From the NCBI GenBank assembly GCA_018665625.1, contig JABJCF010000564.1, positions 1-8,665 on the forward strand: a stretch of 8,665 nucleotides of DNA. The letters are read 5' to 3'. Below the pieces are notes generated by a model, which was not told where the DNA came from, did no database searches, and saw nothing but the letters and a program-made list of their open reading frames with translations. Shown piece after piece: positions 1-6,200 of this stretch (within the stretch, counting starts at the first letter, position 1; every line of letters starts with the position of its first letter). Origin of the DNA: Nitrospina sp. GTDB taxonomy: Bacteria; Nitrospinota; Nitrospinia; Nitrospinales; VA-1. Position numbers and translations under genes: made by a program.

Positions 1-75
1 CTATTCTATTATAACGGGATAAAAGGCAGAGAAGTTTAATTTGGAGAGAGGGGGTACTGAAAAAAACAGGTGATT

Positions 76-1602
76 TTAGAAGGGGATAGCCCCACGTGCG
101 AGTTCCATTAAGAATGAGGGGAAGAGACCGAAAGCAATAACAGCGATGGAACTTACGGTGACCAGAGCTCGCATTCCAGTATGCATAGCGGGTTGGGGCG
201 CAGATTCGTCTTCATGGAAATACATCATGACAATGACGCGCAGGTAAAAATAAACGGAAATAATGCTGGCTACCACCGCCAAAATAGTAATTAGGAAAAA
301 CCCTTCTTTGATAGCGGCATAAAACAAAAACAGTTTGCCAAAAAAACCAGCGGTGGGTGGAAACCCGGCTAAGGAAACCATAAACAGGCTCATGGCTGCA
401 GCAATAAAAGGGCTGCGTTTGGCCAAACCTTTAAAACGATTTATGGAGTTTCCTTCTTGTCCCTCACCTTCCATTAAAAATACAATGGCAAACGTGCCAA
501 TATTCATAAATAGATAGACGGACAGGTAAAACAGAATGCTTGCCATGCCCTCTTGGGTGTTGGTGACAATTCCTATTAATAGGTAGCCCGCGTGTGCTAC
601 GCCAGAATAAGCCAACATTCGTTTGAGATCGTCTTGAAAAATAGCTGCTGTATTCCCAACCAGCATGGTAAGTACTGAAACGCCAAAAAGAATAGGCATC
701 CAGATTTTATCCAGCTCTGGGAAGGATGTGAAGAAAATCCGGGCGATCACTGCAAATGCGGCTGCTTTGGTAGCTACCGACATGAATCCGGTAATCGGTG
801 TTGGTGCGCCCTGGTAAACATCCGGGGTCCAGGAATGAAAGGGTACTAAAGAAACTTTGAATGCCAGGCCGCAGAACATCAACCCCATTCCAATATAAAC
901 CAGTGTGTTACTTGTATATGGGTTTTCGTGAATGAGTTGTCCGATGAGCCTTATCTCTGTTGTTCCACTTCCCGCATAAATCAGGGCCATACCATAAACC
1001 AAGACAGCAGATGCAAAGGCTCCGGTTAGCAGATATTTGACTGCCGATTCTTGCGAAGATAATGTTGCCCAACTCAACTCAGGAGCGCTGTCAGGACCCT
1101 CTTTGCCGGTTCCATGTTTAGCGGAAAATCCGCAAAGAATGTATAGGGAGATGGAAAAAAGTTCCAGAGATAAAAATACTGTAATTAAATTACCGGATTT
1201 GGCCAGAAACATCATGCCTGCAACGGACATTAGTAGCAGGGTAAAATATTCTGCTTTATTTTCATGATCGCTTTGTGGGTAACGGACCGATCCGAAAACG
1301 GGGAACAGGGCCATAGCCAGAATGATCAGATTGAATGTCAGGGAAAAACGATCGTGAATAAGGGCATTGCTGAACATTTGCGGATCGTTGCCATTCGCCG
1401 CTGTAGGTGCATCGCCCCAGAGAATGAGAGTGAGAAAAAAAGCTGCGGCTACTCCACCAAGGGTGACCATGGATAAGAATGGGTTGCGGTTCAAATCCTT
1501 TTTAAGCCCAGCCAGGAGAAGGAAAAAGGCAGTGCCTAGGATAATAAACTCAGGGCCAATGGCCATCCAGTTCATGTCATCGAAATTTATCGCGAATTCC
1601 AT
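76..1602 (-). CDS. nuoN: NADH-quinone oxidoreductase subunit N (complex I antiporter-like subunit)
   Basis: This is a complete 508-residue inner-membrane protein, close to the usual NuoN length of about 480-510, made almost entirely of hydrophobic helices. NuoN is one of three antiporter-like subunits of respiratory complex I that couple NADH oxidation and quinone reduction to proton pumping. The family signature is clear around residues 245-268, including SLVPFHSWTPDVYQGAPTP. By alignment from memory with E. coli NuoN, the charged residues of the proton path are all present: Glu147 (E133), Lys249 (K217), His256 (H224), Lys279 (K247) and Lys423 (K395). The ATG at 1602 is preceded by an AGGA ribosome site (minus strand, 1611-1614) at 8-nt spacing; Met10 and Met13 are later alternatives without better support. 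The gene normally ends the nuoA-N operon directly after nuoM, but here a divergent gene lies upstream, so it starts its own transcript. It appears intact and functional. Confidence 0.97.
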   Translation of the reverse strand: MEFAINFDDMNWMAIGPEFIILGTAFFLLLAGLKKDLNRNPFLSMVTLGGVAAAFFLTLILWGDAPTAANGNDPQMFSNALIHDRFSLTFNLIILAMALFPVFGSVRYPQSDHENKAEYFTLLLMSVAGMMFLAKSGNLITVFLSLELFSISLYILCGFSAKHGTGKEGPDSAPELSWATLSSQESAVKYLLTGAFASAVLVYGMALIYAGSGTTEIRLIGQLIHENPYTSNTLVYIGMGLMFCGLAFKVSLVPFHSWTPDVYQGAPTPITGFMSVATKAAAFAVIARIFFTSFPELDKIWMPILFGVSVLTMLVGNTAAIFQDDLKRMLAYSGVAHAGYLLIGIVTNTQEGMASILFYLSVYLFMNIGTFAIVFLMEGEGQEGNSINRFKGLAKRSPFIAAAMSLFMVSLAGFPPTAGFFGKLFLFYAAIKEGFFLITILAVVASIISVYFYLRVIVMMYFHEDESAPQPAMHTGMRALVTVSSIAVIAFGLFPSFLMELARGAIPF

Positions 1603-1663
1603 ACTTAAAGTCCTGCAATATCAGTTCTTGAGCAATTTAAACCCAGCTTAATTTATGGGGTGT

Positions 1664-1690
1664 TTTATAGTATTTCCAGCCTTTTTGCAA
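1664..1690 (-). promoter_or_regulatory. Possible promoter for nuoN
   Basis: On the minus strand TTGCAA (1685-1690) could be a -35 element and TATAAA (1664-1669) a -10 element, spaced 15 nt, which is shorter than ideal. It would give a leader of roughly 55 nt before the ATG at 1602. nuoN needs a promoter in this region because the gene upstream is divergent. Confidence 0.35.
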
Positions 1691-1728
1691 CCCCTCACTG
1701 CATATCCCGTTTCAGGTCAGGTTTTTCC

Positions 1729-1757
1729 TTGTTAAGCGTAGGATTTCCGGTCAAAAT
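1729..1757 (+). promoter_or_regulatory. Possible promoter for the unknown 407-residue gene
   Basis: TTGTTA (1729-1734) and CAAAAT (1752-1757) match four of six consensus bases each, at the ideal 17-nt spacing. The predicted leader is about 34 nt before the GTG at 1798. It lies about 60 nt from the proposed nuoN promoter, so the two back-to-back promoters could share regulators. Confidence 0.35.
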
Positions 1758-1787
1758 AGGGGTTTTTAATCTTTAAACCTGTGATTT

Positions 1788-1792
1788 GGAGG
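1788..1792 (+). promoter_or_regulatory. Ribosome binding site deciding the GTG start
   Basis: GGAGG sits 5 nt before GTG 1798, a strong Shine-Dalgarno match at good spacing. It overlaps the earlier in-frame TTG start at 1786, which has no ribosome site of its own, so the GTG start is preferred. Confidence 0.75.
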
Positions 1793-1797
1793 CTTTT

Positions 1798-3021
1798 GTG
1801 GATACGAGTGAGGCTCGAGCGCATTTGAACTATTTATTAACGCTGGGGCTGCGTCGAGAAGAGGCCTTTGGTCCTATGGCGTTAAACTTCATTAAGGAAG
1901 ATGCTTTCGATAGTTCAGGCCTTTTGCCTGAAGAACAGTTCAGCCTCATAATGGCTACAGTTCAGGCTTTGGCAGAGGAACCCAAACGTTACAATATGAA
2001 GCTCGAGATGTTGAAACGGGCCGCAGGCCTTTTGGAAAAAACTTCATTTAATGATCCTCAGCTTGTCCGCCAACTCGATCAGGACATCAAAAAAACCGAA
2101 GCAGAACTAGGTATATATAATGAAGCGATGCGCCCCTCCAAAAGTGCAGCACAGGATAAACAGAAACTGATTGTGCAAAGCGATGCGCCAGAATATTTTT
2201 TGGATATCGCCCAGAAACGAGCGACGACCTACTATCAGAATAAATTTGGGCTGAGCAAAGAATCAAAAACAGCGCAACACTTTGGTGGAAGCGCCAGAAA
2301 GTTTGATCCTGATAATAAAGAGGTGCAAAAAGAGTTTCCAGGAGCCTGTGCTCCGTTTATGAATTCCCGCACCAATGCTTTTCATCTCATGATGCCCTTC
2401 GACCTGAAAATCAGTCGAACTCCAAATGACCCATTGGATGGAGGAATGCGTGCCTATTATGCAAAAATGGGTTACTCCTTTCCGCTTGGATTCGAGATGG
2501 GAAAAATTTGTAGTTATGAGGATGGAGAAATATTGGATATCGCGCTGGACGACCCCAACCTTTTGTTCTTATCTGTTTCAAGGATTAAGGAAAAAGATTT
2601 CCGCGCCGCAGGTTACCCTGGAACCCCTGAAGTACCCTTTGAATATGCCTACCCGCGTGCAGTTTTAGAGCGCACCGGAACATTGGGACCTTATGTGCAA
2701 CTGGTGGCAAATTTTAAAATTTGGTTCGATGCTTCTCAGGTTTCGATCTTGATTCAAGGGGCTCCAGATCTGTATGAGTATGGATTGCAAGGCGGCTCAG
2801 GAATGATGGTTCGCAGTCACGCTTCAGATAAGGTTCCCGCCTATGCTGAAAACACATCGCAGCCATGGCAGGAAGGTTTGAGTTTTAACTTTGCAAATAT
2901 TCACCTGATTTTGAACCCTGATACTGAGTCGGCAATGGTTCCTTACAATACTCCGCTTTTTACTATTTATCCTGTACACCCGACCCAGAATTTTAAATGG
3001 GCAAGTGCTTCCGATGCTTAA
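1798..3021 (+). CDS. Conserved-looking cytoplasmic protein of unknown function, two-domain
   Basis: I do not recognise this 407-residue protein. The start chosen is GTG at 1798 because GGAGG at 1788-1792 sits 5 nt before it. The longer reading from TTG at 1786 would place that ribosome site inside the gene, and an in-frame TAA at 1774-1776 rules out anything earlier. Residues 1-115 look alpha-helical and charged. A polar linker follows (about 112-125, rich in Lys, Gln, Ser). Residues 180-400 look beta-rich, with many aromatic, Gly and Pro residues, for example PFMNSRTNAFHLMMPFDLK near 186-204 and a closing stretch NTPLFTIYPV near 384-393. There are two cysteines, 184 and 238. No signal peptide or membrane segment is visible, so it is probably cytoplasmic. 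The closing stretch faintly recalls small beta-barrel DUF families such as DUF6065, but this is a weak impression. It is divergent from nuoN and followed by a 105-nt gap, so it is probably monocistronic. Confidence 0.85.
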   Translation: MDTSEARAHLNYLLTLGLRREEAFGPMALNFIKEDAFDSSGLLPEEQFSLIMATVQALAEEPKRYNMKLEMLKRAAGLLEKTSFNDPQLVRQLDQDIKKTEAELGIYNEAMRPSKSAAQDKQKLIVQSDAPEYFLDIAQKRATTYYQNKFGLSKESKTAQHFGGSARKFDPDNKEVQKEFPGACAPFMNSRTNAFHLMMPFDLKISRTPNDPLDGGMRAYYAKMGYSFPLGFEMGKICSYEDGEILDIALDDPNLLFLSVSRIKEKDFRAAGYPGTPEVPFEYAYPRAVLERTGTLGPYVQLVANFKIWFDASQVSILIQGAPDLYEYGLQGGSGMMVRSHASDKVPAYAENTSQPWQEGLSFNFANIHLILNPDTESAMVPYNTPLFTIYPVHPTQNFKWASASDA

Positions 3022-3090
3022 GGCATAGGGGCACTTTTTGGTCCGAAAATCATTGATATATCTCCCCAGCATTTCCTTTTCTGATTAAGT

Positions 3091-3096
3091 TATACT
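3091..3096 (+). promoter_or_regulatory. Possible -10 element for the giant gene
   Basis: TATACT, a five-of-six match to the -10 consensus, lies about 31 nt before ATG 3127. No convincing -35 hexamer is found 16-18 nt upstream. If used, the transcript leader would be about 24 nt and lacks a Shine-Dalgarno sequence. Confidence 0.3.
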
Positions 3097-3126
3097 GTTA
3101 AAAGCAAACTCTAAATTCACTTTTCT

Positions 3127-3207
3127 ATGATGTTCTCTCTTGGTTCAATAAACAGAATAGGGCTGGCATTACTTTTGTCGGTTGTTTTAGTGAGCCCGGT
3201 TTTGGCG
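3127..3207 (+). other. Sec signal peptide of the giant protein
   Basis: Residues 1-27 have a short polar start with Arg10, a hydrophobic stretch 11-22 (IGLALLLSVVLV), then SPVLA before Ser28, fitting signal peptidase I cleavage after Ala27. There is no Cys at the cleavage site, so it should not be a lipoprotein. This places the propeller, TPRs and CHAT domain outside the cytoplasm. Confidence 0.85.
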
Positions 3208-6200
3208 TCTCAGCCTGTCCAAATAACCTCTAATCCAGGAGAGGATTTCGCACCTTCCATTTCCCGGGATGGAAGTTTCATGGTCTACGTTTCCGATACC
3301 TCTGGGAATCTCGATCTTTGGATGAAATACCTGGCCCCTGGCATCCAACCTCCTGATCGGCGTTTGACTTTTCACAGCACGGAAGACAAAAGCCCAACCA
3401 TTAGTCCCGATGGTAAGCAAGTAGCCTTTGTTTCAAATCGGAGTGATCCACGCGGTGACATTTATGTTCTTGATTTGCAAAAAGTCGGGCAAAGTGATCC
3501 GTCTCCTTTAGTTCAAGGGAAGGGAGGGGAGGCTGACCCCGCATGGTCTGCCGATCAAAAATATATTTATTTTGCTTCAGGTACTAATGAGGTATCCATT
3601 TATAAAATTGATGTCACAAGTGGTGAGAAGTCATTGGTTCTGAAAAAGGGAGGGATTAACCTTTCTTCTTCCTCAAAGGGTGAGTATTTGGCTTTTGCCA
3701 CGGGAGACACCAAAAGCGATTTAAAAGTTTTGAACCTTAAAACAAATTCACTAATTGAATTAAGCCATGGGCCTGAAATAGACGTTTTGCCCGGTTGGTC
3801 AAACAATTCTATTTTTTTCACTCGCTATTCTGATGATACCAATAGGGATGGGCAGTTGGGCATTGACGATAATCCCAATATTTGGAAGCTTGATTTTGTT
3901 GAGGGCCGGGCAGTAAACCTTCGCCAATTAACAGATAGTTCTTCGTACGATTTTTATCCGCAACCAGGTACAAGTGATACTGTTATATATGCATCCCACC
4001 AAAAAGGTTCGGTCGATATCTGGCAACTCCCTCAATCGGGGCGAATCGCTTTTGCAAAAGATCATGCCGCTTCCTTAGAAAATTTAGAAACGGCATGTTC
4101 CGAAGAATCCTATTTTTGCGCCATGGCTCTTTCGAACCAGATTCGACAATTTCCAAATGCGGCAGGCCTTGCAGAAATCCGCTATCGCCTTGCCGTTTTA
4201 AATCGCAAATTGAAACACGCTAATCCAGCCAAGAAAATTTTTCAGGAAATATTAAAGGATCACAGAGATAACAAAATAATTAGCGGATTGTCTGAGATAG
4301 AGATTCTTTTATTGGATATTGATACAGAGGGAGGGTCCTCCTCTCACTTAATAGAGGAAGGATTGGGGAAGCTTGATTCAATAATTAGGGAATACTCAGG
4401 GCATGCCAGGGTAGAAGCACGTGGCTTTCTGGAAAAGGGGAAGCTTTTACTTATGAACAAAACCCCAGATCAGGCCTTAAGCTATTTTCAAAAGGTGATT
4501 GGAGGAGGATTTGGGCAGCGTGATTTAGCAGCAGAAGCGGCTTTTTTGCAGAGTCGGATTTATAAATGGGTCGGAAACCGGGAAAAATTAGTTCAATCTT
4601 TTGTTCAGGTAGTTAAAGATTTTCCAGATGTTCAAATTTGGAAACAAAAAGCAATTGAAGAAATTCTTCGCCTTCATGAAGAACAGCTTATCTTGGAAAA
4701 AAAAGTGTCTCGCTTGCAGGCATTGACCCAGGTTTATAAGGAAACCCCACTTTTGGCTGCGGCAATCCAAAATCGTATTGGTGCTCTATATTATTCGGCT
4801 GCTGAAAATTTACTGGCAAAAGAAGCTTATAGAAAAACGATAAAAAACTTCAAGAAGGAGCAAGGCGAAGCTTTTAAAGCTCGTTTCGAGTTGGCCAAGA
4901 TATACGCTGAAGAAGAAAACTTTGATGAAAGCTTAAATATATACAAAGAAGTTTCAAACGAATCCAAAACTTTGGAGCCCTATTTTAGCGAGGCCCGAAA
5001 AGGACAAGTTAAAAAGACTCTGGAAAAGGGCGAATGGGAACTTCGAGTGGGTGAAGTTAAGCTGGCTATTAAAACCTTTCTGAAACTTATCGAATTTAGT
5101 CCCAATACAGTGGCGGCACATCGAGGTTATCTGAGAGCAGCATCTGCGCTTAAGAAAAGTGTTCCGGCAGTACAGCTATATCAGAGCAGAGTTAAAGAAC
5201 ACCCTGAGTCTGCAGCAGAGCTATATGCCCTCGGCCTTGCTTATACCTACCTGGACCCACCCGCATTAGATAAAGCAGAAACTGAAATTAGTAAAGCTCT
5301 TGCAAAAAACTCTCAACAGGTCTTTTTTCATCAAACGTTAGGTTGGGTTTATGAACAAAAGGAACGGCAGCAATCAGGATTTTTGGAAAAAGCTTTGCAT
5401 GAATATCAGATTGCGCTTGCTCTAAATGATGAAAACGAAAACCCTAGAAATGAAGCCGACCTTCTTCTCAACCTTGGAAATGGACATTATTTGTTGAACA
5501 ATCCTTTGTCTGCCCGTCATTATTACAGGAAACGCGAAGAAACAGGACTGGCATTCTTGAATGCAGAGCGGGAAGCTTTGTATCGGCAGCGCTATGGGGA
5601 AGCATCTTTCAAGACAGGTGATCCTGCTAATTCGGTTAAGCAATTTAAAAAATCTATGGAGTTAATTAAAAAGACAGAGAATCTTTCAAGGCTGGCTGAA
5701 TTGCATGATCGTATTGCTTTGGCTTATCAGGAAAAAGAGGATTACGAACTTGCAGTAAAACATTTTTCTAAAAGTCTGGATTTGAATAGGCAAACAGGAA
5801 ACCAGTCTTCTGTTTCTCGAGCACTAAGAAATATTGCCAACAATGTTTATTCACAAAACCGGTTGCAGCCGAACTCAGAAAAGATGAGTCAGGCTTTAAA
5901 ATACTATTTTGAAGCCATCGATAGACTTGAGAAGTTTGGGGTGGCTGATAAAAAGAAGAAGTCATCAAGTTTGATAGAGGTAAATATCGAAGCTGGAATT
6001 AGTGATGATGTATCTGCTGCAGCGTTTGGCTTCGATAAAGTCGGCGAACAAAAACTTATTTTTCATTACATAGGGAAAATTTATGGCGACTTTGGTGACA
6101 ATAAAAAAGCCATTGAATATTTCCAGAAAAAACTGACGCTGATTCCAGGTGGATTGGATGTAGATAAAAATATACCCGTTCTTCTTGAGAAAGCACTTTT

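Noticed and set aside
56..93. Terminator candidate after nuoN (minus strand): a GGGG-CCCC mini-hairpin at 82-93 and a T7 run at 60-66
   Set aside because: The stem is only 4 bp, lies inside the last codons of nuoN, and the T-run starts about 15 nt beyond it; the nearer CTG/CAG pairing around the T-run is only 3 bp.
335..1651. Plus-strand open frames of 60-94 codons across the nuoN region (335-517, 1037-1267, 1264-1476, 1367-1651)
   Set aside because: They are antisense to a well-supported nuoN and have no recognisable product or ribosome site.
3014..3039. Terminator candidate after the 407-residue gene: ATGC/GCAT stem over the stop codon, then T5 at 3035-3039
   Set aside because: A 4-bp stem, separated from a short T-run by 8 nt, is too weak to call.
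2426..3072. Short frames overlapping the 407-residue gene (2426-2668 plus strand, 2824-3072 minus strand)
   Set aside because: They are shadows of a longer gene with a good ribosome site, and their translations have no recognisable motif.
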